The position numbers and the translations under genes were made by a program. DNA of 37,310 nucleotides from Rhodococcus sp. (in: high G+C Gram-positive bacteria). Its GTDB lineage: Bacteria > Actinomycetota > Actinomycetes > Mycobacteriales > Mycobacteriaceae. Numbering within the stretch: the stretch's first letter is position 1; each line of letters opens with the position of its first letter. Location: contig JAAZAD010000245.1 of NCBI GenBank assembly GCA_012514505.1, positions 1 to 37,310 on the forward strand, in the 5' to 3' direction. Shown here piece after piece: positions 8,319 to 17,131 of the stretch. Below the pieces are notes generated by a model. That model worked only from the letters and a program-made list of their open reading frames with translations. It had not been told where the DNA came from and searched no databases.

Positions 8319-9770
8319 ATGAGCACTGAGAACGTGAGCGATCGCGCACCGGATGCAACCGACCAGCGCGGTGCATCGACGTCCCCTCGCCTGGTCGATC
8401 AAGTGGCAGATCTCGCATCGGGCAAGCTCACCTCGGTCGAGGCAACGCGTACCGCTCTCGATCGCATCGACGCCAGCCAGCCGACCCTCAATGCGTTCAG
8501 GATCATCCTCCGAGAAAAGGCTCTCGCCGAGGCCGCGGAGGCCGACCGCCGACTTGCTGCCGGCGAGCGCCTCCCCCTCCTGGGTGTCCCGATGGCCGTC
8601 AAAGACGACACCGACGTCGCCGGTGAACCCACAGCTTTCGGCGCTCCCGGTAACTTCCCGCCGAAGGCCGCCGATTCCGAAATGGTTCGACGCCTGCGCG
8701 CTGCCGGGGCCGTCATCGTCGGTAAGACGAATGCGCCCGAACTCGGATGGTGGCCGCTGACCGGCGGTCACTTCGGTTACACCCGCAATCCGTGGAATCG
8801 CGATCACACGCCGGGCGGATCCTCCGGCGGCACCGCAGCCGCTGTGGCCGCGGGAATCTTCCCTGCACTCATCGGGTCGGACGGCGCAGGCTCGGTCCGA
8901 ATCCCGGCAGCGTGGACCAACCTGGTCGGCATCAAACCCCAGCGCGGGCGCATCTCCACGTGGCCGCACGCCGAGGCGTTCTACGGGCTGACCGTCAACG
9001 GCCCGCTGGCCCGCACGGTCGGCGATGCTGCACTGCTTCTCGACATCGCGTCGGGAAATCACGACGGCGACATCCACCGCCCGGATCCCGTCAGCGTGAG
9101 CGACGCCGTCGGTCGCGACCCCGGCGTGTTGCGGATTGCGCTTTCATTGCGAATTCCCTTCACCGGCACTCCTTCGACCCTGCACCCCGAGATCCGCCGC
9201 GCAGTGTGGAACACCGCGCGCGTCCTGCGATCACTCGGGCACCATGTAGTGGTCGACGACCCGGACTACGGAATCCTGTTCGGGCTCAACTTCCTCCCGC
9301 GCTCGTATGCCGGCCTGGACGACTGGACGCAGACCTTCCCCGAACCGGAGCTTGCCGACCCCAGAACACGGCTCAAAGCACGGTACGGGCGGGCGATACA
9401 TGGTCTCCCACTACGCGCAGCACGCGCCGCCGAACCACGGATGCGCCGCCGAATCGGTGCCATCTTCGACGAGTACGACATCGTGCTCGCACCGACGACG
9501 GCAACTCCGCCGCCGCGCGTCGAGGCGCTGGACGGCATCAGCTCGTGGGAAACCGACAAGGCCGTCACCGCCTTGTGCCCCTACGCCTGGCCGTGGAACG
9601 TGCTCGGCTGGCCCAGCGTGAACGTGCCCGCAGGATTCACCGAGACGGGCCTGCCCATCGGAGTGCAACTGATGGGCCACGAGAACTCCGAGCCGCTTCT
9701 CGTTTCGGTTGCAGCACAGCTCGAATCCGTGCTGCATTGGGACCGATCCACGCCTGACCAGTGGTGGTAA
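8319..9770 (+). CDS. Amidase-signature family amidase (AmiA2-like)
   Basis: Hydrolyses a carboxamide to acid and ammonia; the physiological amide is unknown. The protein has 483 residues, close to mycobacterial AmiA2, which occupies the same place between recO and era. The Ser-cisSer-Lys triad is readable: Lys95 in PMAVKDDT, Ser168 in PGGSSGG, and nucleophile Ser192 in GSDGAGSVRIPA. Further family sequence is WTNLVGIKPQRGRIST and VLAPTTATPPP. ATG 8319 was chosen because GGGGAGAGG (8306-8314) is correctly spaced; ATG 8301 is in frame but lacks an SD. The tetR gene follows after 30 nt, so the pair is probably one transcript. Confidence 0.93.
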   Translation: MSTENVSDRAPDATDQRGASTSPRLVDQVADLASGKLTSVEATRTALDRIDASQPTLNAFRIILREKALAEAAEADRRLAAGERLPLLGVPMAVKDDTDVAGEPTAFGAPGNFPPKAADSEMVRRLRAAGAVIVGKTNAPELGWWPLTGGHFGYTRNPWNRDHTPGGSSGGTAAAVAAGIFPALIGSDGAGSVRIPAAWTNLVGIKPQRGRISTWPHAEAFYGLTVNGPLARTVGDAALLLDIASGNHDGDIHRPDPVSVSDAVGRDPGVLRIALSLRIPFTGTPSTLHPEIRRAVWNTARVLRSLGHHVVVDDPDYGILFGLNFLPRSYAGLDDWTQTFPEPELADPRTRLKARYGRAIHGLPLRAARAAEPRMRRRIGAIFDEYDIVLAPTTATPPPRVEALDGISSWETDKAVTALCPYAWPWNVLGWPSVNVPAGFTETGLPIGVQLMGHENSEPLLVSVAAQLESVLHWDRSTPDQWW

Positions 9771-9800
9771 CGTGCAATCGATGACGAGGGGTCTGCGATC

Positions 9801-10385
9801 GTGAGCGCCGCCACCGGCGCTCGCGAGAAGATCATCGCGGCGGCACTTCACATCGTCGGTACCGACGGCATTCCCGCGCTCACGAACCGTAGTATCGCCG
9901 CTCGGGCCCAGGTGTCACTGGGCTCGATCACCTATCACTTCCCGACTCAGTCGGACTTGCTCAGGTCGGCGTTGACGGACTTCGTAGCGGGTGAGACCGC
10001 CCGCATCATGGAGATTTCGCAGGAGTATCGCGACAAAGGACTGAGCATCGCGGGTGCCGCGGAACTCACCGACCAGGTGGTCAAGGATCTCGCGTTCTCC
10101 GCGGAACGCATCGCACCTTTCGAGTTGTTCATTCAGGCCGGCCGCGATCCGTCTCTGCGTGAGGCGGCGGCCGAATGCTTTGCCGCCTACGACGAATTGA
10201 CCGTGACCCTCCTGTCGGTGCTCGGCGTTCCCGACCCGGAATCGGTCGTACCCACCGTGGTGGCGATCATTGCCGGGTTTCAGCTTCGCAGGCTCTCGAC
10301 CGGCAACTCGGAACAAGACATCACCGGTGCACTGATGCTATTGCTGCGCGGAGCCGTCGCCGCCGCGCTGGAACAGCAGCCCTGA
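9801..10385 (+). CDS. TetR-family transcriptional regulator
   Basis: Repressor of 194 residues. The N-terminal helix-turn-helix reads REKIIAAALHIVGTDGIPALTNRSIAARAQVSLGSITYHFPTQSDLL in outline (residues about 7-55), with the YHF typical of TetR. The remainder is an all-helical ligand-binding domain. The GTG start at 9801 has GAGGGG about 10 nt upstream. Its likely target is the palindrome at 8283-8300 before the upstream amidase. The gene ends 6 nt before the stop of the convergent era gene. Confidence 0.9.
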   Translation: MSAATGAREKIIAAALHIVGTDGIPALTNRSIAARAQVSLGSITYHFPTQSDLLRSALTDFVAGETARIMEISQEYRDKGLSIAGAAELTDQVVKDLAFSAERIAPFELFIQAGRDPSLREAAAECFAAYDELTVTLLSVLGVPDPESVVPTVVAIIAGFQLRRLSTGNSEQDITGALMLLLRGAVAAALEQQP

Positions 10386-10391
10386 CAGAAG

Positions 10392-11309
10392 TCAGAATCC
10401 CAAACGACCCATTTGCTTCGGGTCGCGCTGCCAGTCCTTCGCCACCTTCACGTGTAGTTCGAGGAAGATCTTGGTGCCCAGGATCTTCTCGATCTGCTTC
10501 CGCGCGTTGGTACCCACCTCACGTAGACGGGCGCCGCCCTTGCCGATGACGATTCCCTTCTGAGATGCACGCTCCACATAGAGCAGAGCATGCACGTCCA
10601 GCAACTCCCCTTGTTTCTCGGTGCGCCCCTCGCGCGGAATCACTTCCTCGATCACGACAGCGAGCGAATGCGGAAGTTCGTCTCCGAGTCCTTCGAGAGC
10701 CGCCTCACGAATGAGTTCCGCCATCAGTACTTCTTCGGGTTCGTCGGTGAGTTCACCGTCGGGGTAGAACGCCGGACCCGGCTCCATCTGCGCTGACAGA
10801 ACGTCGACCAGCAGTTCCACCTGCTCCCCCGACGTTGCGGACACCGGCACGATTTCTGCATCCGGGCCGAGCAACTTCGACACCTCGAGCAGCTGTTTGC
10901 CGACCGCATCACGCCCGACCTTGTCGATCTTGGTGACGATGCCCACAATCTGCGTCTTGGGCGCAATCTGCCTGACCTGCTTGACGATCCACCGATCACC
11001 CGGCCCGATGCGCTCGTCCGCCGGAATACACAGGCAGATCACGTCGACCTCGGAATAGGTGTCCTGCACCAGATCATTGAGCCGCTGCCCGAGCAGGGTG
11101 CGCGGGCGGTGCAAACCCGGGGTGTCGACGAGAATCAGCTGCGACTTCTCTCGATGCACGATTCCACGAATGGTGTGGCGTGTGGTTTGCGGACGCGACG
11201 ACGTGATCGCAATCTTGCTCCCCACCAACGCATTCGTCAGTGTGGACTTGCCGGTATTCGGCCTTCCGACGAAACAGACGAATCCGGAACGGAATTCGGG
11301 CTCACTCAT
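10392..11309 (-). CDS. era: GTPase Era
   Basis: Ras-like GTPase that binds 16S rRNA and acts in 30S subunit assembly. The 305-residue protein has the G1 loop GRPNTGKST (15-23), G3 DTPG in LVDTPGLHRP, G4 as TKID rather than NKxD, G5 SATSGEQ, and a C-terminal KH domain with GKGGARLREVGTNARKQIEKILG followed by LELHVKVAKDWQRD. The ATG at 11309 is one base after the stop of the upstream gene (TGA-C-ATG), so translation is probably coupled. The group hlyC-cda-era is a tight operon. Confidence 0.97.
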   Translation of the reverse strand: MSEPEFRSGFVCFVGRPNTGKSTLTNALVGSKIAITSSRPQTTRHTIRGIVHREKSQLILVDTPGLHRPRTLLGQRLNDLVQDTYSEVDVICLCIPADERIGPGDRWIVKQVRQIAPKTQIVGIVTKIDKVGRDAVGKQLLEVSKLLGPDAEIVPVSATSGEQVELLVDVLSAQMEPGPAFYPDGELTDEPEEVLMAELIREAALEGLGDELPHSLAVVIEEVIPREGRTEKQGELLDVHALLYVERASQKGIVIGKGGARLREVGTNARKQIEKILGTKIFLELHVKVAKDWQRDPKQMGRLGF

Positions 11310-11310
11310 G

Positions 11311-11637
11311 TCACTCCTCGATCACGGATCCATCAGGTCGCGCAAAGACGAGCGTCGCCTCCGCGCTGAGTTCACGGAGCGCGGCAACTCCAGGGTCGGT
11401 GTGGTCGCCGCCGACCACCACTGCCGCTTCGAAACCGCGCGCACCGCTCGATACTGCGACCGCGACAGCGCCCTGAAGCGCTGTCAACGTCAACGAGTTC
11501 AGCCGTGTTGCGCCCGCCGCGTAGCTACGCCCGTCCAGGTCGCGAACCGCGGCGCCTTCACCACTCTCGGTGCGGGCGAGGGCTCCCCGAGCGAGAACCA
11601 ACAGCTTCGTGTTCTCTTCTCCCAGCTCGGTCGTCAT
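11311..11637 (-). CDS. Cytidine-deaminase-like protein without catalytic residues
   Basis: Protein of 108 residues in the place where mycobacteria have the Rv2365c-type gene, often labelled cytidine deaminase. Its helix-strand pattern ([52 protein letters not shown]) resembles the deaminase fold. It contains no cysteine and lacks the HAE and PCxxC zinc motifs, so deaminase activity is not expected. It overlaps the CBS protein gene by ATGA (11634-11637) and ends 1 nt before era. A structural or regulatory role is possible. Family placement rests mostly on gene order. Confidence 0.75.
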   Translation of the reverse strand: MTTELGEENTKLLVLARGALARTESGEGAAVRDLDGRSYAAGATRLNSLTLTALQGAVAVAVSSGARGFEAAVVVGGDHTDPGVAALRELSAEATLVFARPDGSVIEE

Positions 11638-12968
11638 CGATCCGCACCGTCGATCTCCGCGACCTGCGTACCTTCATCTGTCTCGTCCTGTTCGGGTTCG
11701 TGTGGCGCACGATGCACGAGGACGGTATTGATCCGCACCCGCCCACGAACATCGCTCGAGCCCTCCCCGCGCAGCACGAGGCCCGCGACCGTTACCTCGG
11801 AGCCGGGCAGCGGCACTCTGCCCAGTTCGTAGCCGATGAGACCACCGACGGTTTCCACCTCGTCGTTCTCGATCTCGATCTCGTACAGTTCGCCGAGACT
11901 CTCGATGGGAAGCCGTGCGGAGACGCGGTATTCGCCGCGGCCGAGATCCTCGACCGGAGGTGTTTCGTCCTGGTCGTATTCGTCGGCGATCTCACCGACG
12001 ATCTCCTCCAGCACATCCTCGATCGTCACGAGTCCCGCGATTCCGCCGTATTCGTCGACGAGAACGGCCATGTGGTTGCGGTCGCGCTGCATTTCGCCGA
12101 GCAGGCTGTCCAGAGCCTTCGAATCGGGAACGAACACGGCAGGTCTCATCACGTCGCTCACGAGCACGCTGCGGCCACCGTCGCGTGAATGGTACGTCTG
12201 TTGCACCAGATCCTTGAGGTACACGACACCGAGCACGTCGTCGACGTTTTCCCCGATCACCGGAATTCTGGAGTGTCCGCTGCGCACCGCGAGCGACGTT
12301 GCCTGGCCGGCACTCTTGTCCGCCTCGATCCACACCATCTCCGTGCGTGGCACCATCACCTCACGCGCCGAGGTGTCGCCGAGTTCGAACACGGACTGAA
12401 TCATTCGCCGCTCGTCGTCGGCGACCACTCCGCGCTCCTGCGCCATGTCGACCAGTTCGCGAAGTTCGATTTCGGATGCGAATGGGCCGTTGCGAAATCC
12501 CCGGCCCGGAGTGATGGCGTTGCCGACCAGAATGAGCAGCCGGCTGAGCGGACCGAGCACCACGCCGATGACCTGCAGCGGCAAGGATGCACCGAGAGCG
12601 ATCGAATACGCGTGCTGCCTGCCCAGCGTTCGCGGACCGACACCGATCACCACGTAGTCGACGAGGACCATGATGGCGGCGGTGGCGGTGAGCGCCCACA
12701 CCAGTGGCAGCAGATCGATGAAGGCACCAGCCAGCACCACTGTTGCGGTGATCTCGCACAAGATGCGCAGCAACACCATCAGGTTCACGTAGCGCGGGCG
12801 GTCCTCGAGAATGCGCTTCACCCGCGCGGCGCCGGCACGACCTTCCTTGGCCATCTCCTCGACGCGGGCGGGCGAGACGGTGTTGAGCGCGGAGTCCACG
12901 GCCGCGAAAATCCCGCCCAACGGGACGAGAACGACCGCGATGACGATCAGCAGAATTGCTTCGGTCAC
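11634..12968 (-). CDS. HlyC/CorC (CNNM-type) transporter-like protein with CBS pair
   Basis: Membrane protein of 444 residues with the standard four-part order of the family. The N-terminal DUF21/CNNM domain has about four hydrophobic segments (residues about 1-145), followed by a linker helix ([17 protein letters not shown]), two CBS domains (about 200-330; [66 protein letters not shown]) and a C-terminal CorC/HlyC domain ([20 protein letters not shown]). The family is linked to Mg2+/Co2+ efflux; the ion here is unknown. It lies 23 nt downstream of ybeY in the operon. Confidence 0.9.
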   Translation of the reverse strand: MTEAILLIVIAVVLVPLGGIFAAVDSALNTVSPARVEEMAKEGRAGAARVKRILEDRPRYVNLMVLLRILCEITATVVLAGAFIDLLPLVWALTATAAIMVLVDYVVIGVGPRTLGRQHAYSIALGASLPLQVIGVVLGPLSRLLILVGNAITPGRGFRNGPFASEIELRELVDMAQERGVVADDERRMIQSVFELGDTSAREVMVPRTEMVWIEADKSAGQATSLAVRSGHSRIPVIGENVDDVLGVVYLKDLVQQTYHSRDGGRSVLVSDVMRPAVFVPDSKALDSLLGEMQRDRNHMAVLVDEYGGIAGLVTIEDVLEEIVGEIADEYDQDETPPVEDLGRGEYRVSARLPIESLGELYEIEIENDEVETVGGLIGYELGRVPLPGSEVTVAGLVLRGEGSSDVRGRVRINTVLVHRAPHEPEQDETDEGTQVAEIDGADR

Positions 12969-12991
12969 CGGTCCACCTCCAGAGGCGGCAT

Positions 12992-13537
12992 CTACCGTTG
13001 CTCCGTGCCGTCGAAGAATCCGGTCTTGCCGAGAAGCTTCTGGTCACGTGCGGCGAGTGCAGCGTCGCGTTCGGCTCGCCGGAGGTCTTCGTACCACTCC
13101 TCGAGCAACCGGTTCTGGAGACCGAACATCTCCTTCTCTTCCTCCGGCTCCGCATGGTCGTAGCCGAGAAGATGCAGGACCCCGTGCACGGTCAGAAGCG
13201 CGAGTTCGTGAGCGAGAGGATGACCCGCCTTGTCGGCCTGGTCCGCCGCGAACGACGGGCACAGCACGATGTCCCCGAGCATCGACGGGCCGGGCTCCGG
13301 CGCGTCCGGCCGGCCGCCCGGTTCGAGTTCGTCCATCGGAAACGACATGACATCGGTCGGCCCGGGAAGGTCCATCCAGCGCATGTGCAGATCGGCCATG
13401 GATGCGGAGTCCACCAGCACCATCGACAACTCTGCAGCGGGATGTACGTCCATCCGCGCAATCACGAAGCGGGCGACACTGATCAGTTCCCCCTCGGAGA
13501 CGTCCATGCCCGATTCGTTCGAGACTTCGATGCTCAT
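12992..13537 (-). CDS. ybeY: Endoribonuclease YbeY
   Basis: Zinc-dependent single-strand endoribonuclease used in 16S rRNA 3' end maturation and 70S quality control. The protein has 181 residues. The metal site is H118-x3-H122-x5-H128 within the block [11 protein letters not shown]. Upstream are the conserved [15 protein letters not shown] and [12 protein letters not shown] tail of about 45 residues after the metal site is rich in Glu, Arg and Ala. It lies 36 nt downstream of phoH, the usual bacterial pairing. Confidence 0.96.
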   Translation of the reverse strand: MSIEVSNESGMDVSEGELISVARFVIARMDVHPAAELSMVLVDSASMADLHMRWMDLPGPTDVMSFPMDELEPGGRPDAPEPGPSMLGDIVLCPSFAADQADKAGHPLAHELALLTVHGVLHLLGYDHAEPEEEKEMFGLQNRLLEEWYEDLRRAERDAALAARDQKLLGKTGFFDGTEQR

Positions 13538-13573
13538 GTGTGGTGTTTCCTCCTGATTCCGGCGCCGCTCACA

Positions 13574-14638
13574 CTACCGGCGCGGAGCACGTGCATGCGC
13601 CGACCTTCGCTGTGCGCGGTTTCCCACCCGCACATCGCTCTCACGTTCCTCCTCGAAACGCGAGTATGCGTCGACGATGTCGGACACCAGTCGGTGCCGT
13701 ACCACGTCGCTGCTGTTCAGTTCTGCGAAATGGATGTCGTCGATCCCGCCGAGGATTTCGGTGGCTGCCCGAAGTCCGGACCTGGCACCACCCGGGAGGT
13801 CGACCTGCGTGACGTCGCCGGTCACGACGACCTTCGAACCGAAGCCGAGTCGCGTGAGGAACATCTTCATCTGCTCGGCCGTCGTGTTCTGGGCTTCGTC
13901 CAGGATGATGAAGGCGTCGTTGAGGGTGCGACCACGCATGTACGCCAACGGAGCCACCTCGATGACCCCGGATTGCATGAGCTTCGGGATCGCTTCCGGG
14001 TCCATCATGTCGTGCAGGGCGTCGTGCAGCGGACGCAGATACGGATCGATCTTCTCGTGCAGCGTGCCGGGCAGGAAGCCCAGACGCTCGCCGGCTTCGA
14101 CCGCCGGACGGGTGAGGATGATGCGAGACACATTCTTCGCCTGAAGAGCCTGCACGGCCTTTGCCATCGCCAGGTAGGTCTTTCCGGTACCAGCAGGACC
14201 GATCCCGAACACGATCGTGTTGGCGTCGATCGCATCGACGTACCGCTTCTGATTCAGAGTCTTGGGACGAATCGTTTTTCCGCGACGAGACAGGATGTCG
14301 AGTGTGAGCACCTCCGCCGGTGACTCCCCCACGCCCTGGGTCAGCATGCCCACGGTTCGGCGGACCGCATCCGGTGTCAACGATTGACGGCGAGCCACTA
14401 TCGATGCCAACTCGGCGACCACGCGCTCCGCCAAAGCCACGTCGGCCGGGGTTCCGCTGAGGGTCACCGTGTTCCCGCGAACGTGAACGTCGGCGTCCAG
14501 CACCCTCTCCAGTGCCCGCAGGTTTTCGTCCGAAGATCCCAGGAAGGACAACATCGACTCGGATGCAAGGTCCATCGTCGATCTCACGACGCGGTCGGCA
14601 GGAGGTGCGTCCTCGCGGTTCTCTTGTGCTTCACTCAC
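13574..14638 (-). CDS. phoH: PhoH-family ATPase (PhoH-like)
   Basis: Cytosolic ATPase with a P-loop related to helicases, probably acting in RNA metabolism with YbeY. The protein has 354 residues. A KH-like N-terminal part (ALERVLDADVHVRGNTVTLSG) is followed by KTIRPKTLNQKRYVDAI, Walker A GPAGTGKT (147-154), LTRPAVEAGERLGFLPG, Walker B FIILDEAQNTT and the sensor VVVTGDVTQVDLP. The GTG start at 14638 gives an N terminus matching the mycobacterial protein in length; no strong SD is seen. The frame stays open to 14827, and ATG 14575 is a shorter alternative. Confidence 0.94.
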   Translation of the reverse strand: MSEAQENREDAPPADRVVRSTMDLASESMLSFLGSSDENLRALERVLDADVHVRGNTVTLSGTPADVALAERVVAELASIVARRQSLTPDAVRRTVGMLTQGVGESPAEVLTLDILSRRGKTIRPKTLNQKRYVDAIDANTIVFGIGPAGTGKTYLAMAKAVQALQAKNVSRIILTRPAVEAGERLGFLPGTLHEKIDPYLRPLHDALHDMMDPEAIPKLMQSGVIEVAPLAYMRGRTLNDAFIILDEAQNTTAEQMKMFLTRLGFGSKVVVTGDVTQVDLPGGARSGLRAATEILGGIDDIHFAELNSSDVVRHRLVSDIVDAYSRFEEERESDVRVGNRAQRRSAHARAPRR

Positions 14639-14706
14639 GTGGGGGATGTGGCCTACTTCCTGGTCTTTCGCTGCCGGCACGGCACCGCAGCTTCGATGCC
14701 CAAAGT

Positions 14707-15372
14707 CTAACGCTCGCTGTCCGGGTCGCCCACCGAGTTTGCGGGGCGGCTCTCGACCAGGCCGTCCACGACGCGGTGCGCCGCCTCGGGGGGCAGGCCC
14801 ATCAACACGAGACCCGTGACAGCACACGTCTCCCCCTTGTCTGTGATCAACCCGCGGTTCGCCTGTTCGAGATGCCCGAGCGTCACGGCTTCTGCGGTCG
14901 CCACCAGCACCTCGACAGGCAGGTATGTCGAGAACCTGCCGTCGCCGCGGCCGCGTTCGACGATGTCGTGGAGGCGCCCACGGATCGGTTCGAGCATGTG
15001 GTGGATGCGGGTGTCGCCGATCTCCTTGCGCGCAACCGAGAGAAGCAGGCGGAACCTGTCGCCGACCGGCCAGATCCGGAGGGTCAGTTCGGCCAGTGCG
15101 ACGGCGGGATCACCGGAAGCCTCGTCCTCCTGCCCGGATACGGCCATGAGCTGGGCGAACGCTTCCTCTGCAATGCCCTCCAGCAGATCCTGCCGGCTGG
15201 GAAAGTGTGCGTAGACCGTGCGCCGCACCACTCCGGCCGCACGCGCAACCTCGGCCATGCTCGCGTCCGGATCGGCAGCGAGCGCCACGATGGCCGCCTC
15301 CACGATGGCTTCCCGGTTCGCACGCGCGTGCCGACGTCGCGGCGCCCCGTCCTTGGCACGTCCGACAGCCAT
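14707..15372 (-). CDS. TetR-family regulator of the adjacent exporter
   Basis: Repressor of 221 residues. After a basic N terminus (GAPRRRHARANREAIVEAA) comes a helix-turn-helix, MAEVARAAGVVRRTVYAHFPSRQDLL (about 38-63). The rest is the helical ligand-binding domain. ATG 15372 has a strong SD (AGGAGGTGAGG) 5 nt upstream; the longer frame to 15408 is not needed. It is divergent from the MFS gene, and two operator-like repeats lie between the starts (15438-15481). This is the classic layout of drug-efflux control. The inducer is unknown. Confidence 0.92.
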   Translation of the reverse strand: MAVGRAKDGAPRRRHARANREAIVEAAIVALAADPDASMAEVARAAGVVRRTVYAHFPSRQDLLEGIAEEAFAQLMAVSGQEDEASGDPAVALAELTLRIWPVGDRFRLLLSVARKEIGDTRIHHMLEPIRGRLHDIVERGRGDGRFSTYLPVEVLVATAEAVTLGHLEQANRGLITDKGETCAVTGLVLMGLPPEAAHRVVDGLVESRPANSVGDPDSER

Positions 15373-15437
15373 ACGCCTCACCTCCTGTTCGACAGCCTGC
15401 TCGCACACCAGCCGATGTGATCCACGTCAACAATACT

Positions 15438-15453
15438 TGCACACCACTGTGCA
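15438..15453. promoter_or_regulatory. TetR operator-like repeat 1
   Basis: TGCACACCACTGTGCA is an inverted repeat TGCACA-N4-TGTGCA. It lies 65 nt upstream of the tetR start (15372) and 61 nt upstream of the exporter start (15515). It matches the reverse complement of repeat 2 with one mismatch. Confidence 0.75.
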
Positions 15454-15465
15454 TGTTTACTAACT

Positions 15466-15481
15466 TGCACAGTGTTGTGCA
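15466..15481. promoter_or_regulatory. TetR operator-like repeat 2
   Basis: TGCACAGTGTTGTGCA has the same TGCACA-N4-TGTGCA form as repeat 1. The two centres are 28 bp apart, so two dimers could bind near the same face. It lies 33 nt before the exporter ATG. Confidence 0.75.
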
Positions 15482-15514
15482 GTTATGCGTAGCCAATCGA
15501 GAGAGGGAAGTGCG

Positions 15515-17131
15515 ATGGTCACATTGGCGAACCAGCCCGTATCGCAGATGAACACCCCATACCCACGGCGCTGGGCCGCACTGGGCGTTTTGTGCCTGAG
15601 CCTGCTGATCGTGGTGATGGCGAACACCGCCCTGATCGTCGCCGCCCCGAGCATGACCCAGGACCTGGGCCTGACGAGCGCCGATCTGCAATGGGTGATC
15701 GACGGATACACCGTTCCGTACGCCGCGCTGATGTTGTTGTTCGGCGTCATCGGTGACAAGTACAGCCGACGCGGAGCACTTCTCACCGGTCTCGGGGTAT
15801 TCGCCGCCGGCGCCGTGTTCGGCAGCCTCGCAGACACCACCACCTTGGTCATCGCAGCGAGGATGATGATGGGCGTCGGCGCCGCCATGATCATGCCCGC
15901 GACCCTGTCTCTGTTGGTCGCGACCTTCCCCAAGCCGGAACGCTCACGCGCGATCGCCGTATGGGCCGCAACGTCCGGCCTGGCCATCGCGCTCGGACCG
16001 CTGCTCGCCGGATGGCTCCTGGAATCCAGCTCGTGGGGCTCCACATTCCTGATCAATGTTCCGATCGCTGTCGTCGCAGCTGTGGGCGCGCTCGCATTGG
16101 TGCCACCGTCGAAGTCCGAATCCCAGGGCGCCATCGACTGGGTAGGCGGGCTCCTGTCCGTGGTCACGATCGGCGGTCTGGTCTTCGCCATCATCGATGG
16201 CTTCCACTTCGGAATCACTTCGGCGACCGTGATCGCCGGGCTGGGCTCGATCGTCGGCGCTCTGCTTTTCCTGGCCTGGGAACTCGAACACCCCCGTTCG
16301 CTGCTCGACGTCCGCAAGCTCGGCGACCGGACGGTCGGCGGTGCGACTCTCGCCGTGCTCATTCTGTTCCTCACCGCATTCGGAATCATCTACACCGTCG
16401 CTCAGCAGTTCCAGTTCGTGCTGGCCTACGGCCCCCTCGAAACCGGGGTCCGGCTTCTCCCGCTCGCGATCTGCGTCTCGATCGGCGCTGCCGTCGGTGG
16501 CCGTATGGTCGGACCGATCGGCATCCGCTTCACGATCGCGTTCGGCATGGCCGTGGCTGCCACCGGTGCGATGATCCTCACCGTCGTCGACGCAGACTCG
16601 GGCTACAGCGTCTTTCTCGTGTCGCTCATCCTGACCGGCCTCGGAATCGGGCTGTCGGTCTCGCCGTCCACGGATGCCATCATGGGCAGCTTCGACGAAC
16701 GCGACCTGGGCGCCGCCGGCGGTCTGAACGACACGGCCATCGAGTTCGGTGGTGCGCTCGGCATCGCTCTGCTGGGGTCGGTACTCGCGTCGAACTACAA
16801 GGACGGCATCGCCGGATTCCTGGCATCGTTGCCACTGGGCCAACTGACCGGACCGCAGGCCGAACAAGCGCAGCAGGCAGTGGACATCGCTGGGAACTCG
16901 GTCGGTGGCGCCACGCTCGTGGCCCAGGAACTCGCTGACGACCCGATCGCCGGATCGTTCGCACAGCCCATGCTCGATGCAGCCGGAGCGGCCTTCACCG
17001 AAGCGATCACCCATGCGGGCCTGGTCGGCGGTGCCATGCTCGGACTCGGCGCAGTCGTCGTCGCGTTCGTCCTACCCACCGACGCGCCGGGTATCTCAGC
17101 CGACCAACCCCTCGAGCACAACCTCGCGTGA
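15515..17131 (+). CDS. DHA2-family MFS exporter (14 TM)
   Basis: Proton-driven multidrug-type exporter of 538 residues with about 14 hydrophobic helices. Motif A of the family is GVIGDKYSRRGALLTG (loop 2-3). Near helix 1 is NTALIVAAPSMTQDLGLTSADLQWVIDGY, the usual DHA2 D1 motif region, and helix 5 has the GLAIALGPLLAGWLLESSSW motif C. A long loop before the last helix (LASLPLGQLTGPQAEQAQ...) is also typical of this family. ATG 15515 follows GAGAGGGAAG (15501-15510). Control by the divergent TetR protein is likely. The 3' end overlaps the convergent hydrolase gene by 36 nt. Substrates cannot be predicted. Confidence 0.93.
   Translation: MVTLANQPVSQMNTPYPRRWAALGVLCLSLLIVVMANTALIVAAPSMTQDLGLTSADLQWVIDGYTVPYAALMLLFGVIGDKYSRRGALLTGLGVFAAGAVFGSLADTTTLVIAARMMMGVGAAMIMPATLSLLVATFPKPERSRAIAVWAATSGLAIALGPLLAGWLLESSSWGSTFLINVPIAVVAAVGALALVPPSKSESQGAIDWVGGLLSVVTIGGLVFAIIDGFHFGITSATVIAGLGSIVGALLFLAWELEHPRSLLDVRKLGDRTVGGATLAVLILFLTAFGIIYTVAQQFQFVLAYGPLETGVRLLPLAICVSIGAAVGGRMVGPIGIRFTIAFGMAVAATGAMILTVVDADSGYSVFLVSLILTGLGIGLSVSPSTDAIMGSFDERDLGAAGGLNDTAIEFGGALGIALLGSVLASNYKDGIAGFLASLPLGQLTGPQAEQAQQAVDIAGNSVGGATLVAQELADDPIAGSFAQPMLDAAGAAFTEAITHAGLVGGAMLGLGAVVVAFVLPTDAPGISADQPLEHNLA

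Noticed and set aside
12956-14323. Long plus-strand ORF opposite ybeY and phoH
   Set aside because: Shadow of conserved minus-strand genes, His/Arg-rich translation, no start signal.
14639-14827. Extended PhoH N terminus
   Set aside because: Extra sequence is Arg/Pro/Gly-rich and lies mostly in the noncoding gap and the TetR gene; GTG 14638 matches the family length.
15485-15514. Earlier start for the exporter (15485)
   Set aside because: That ATG lies beside operator repeat 2 and has no SD; ATG 15515 has GAGAGGGAAG upstream.
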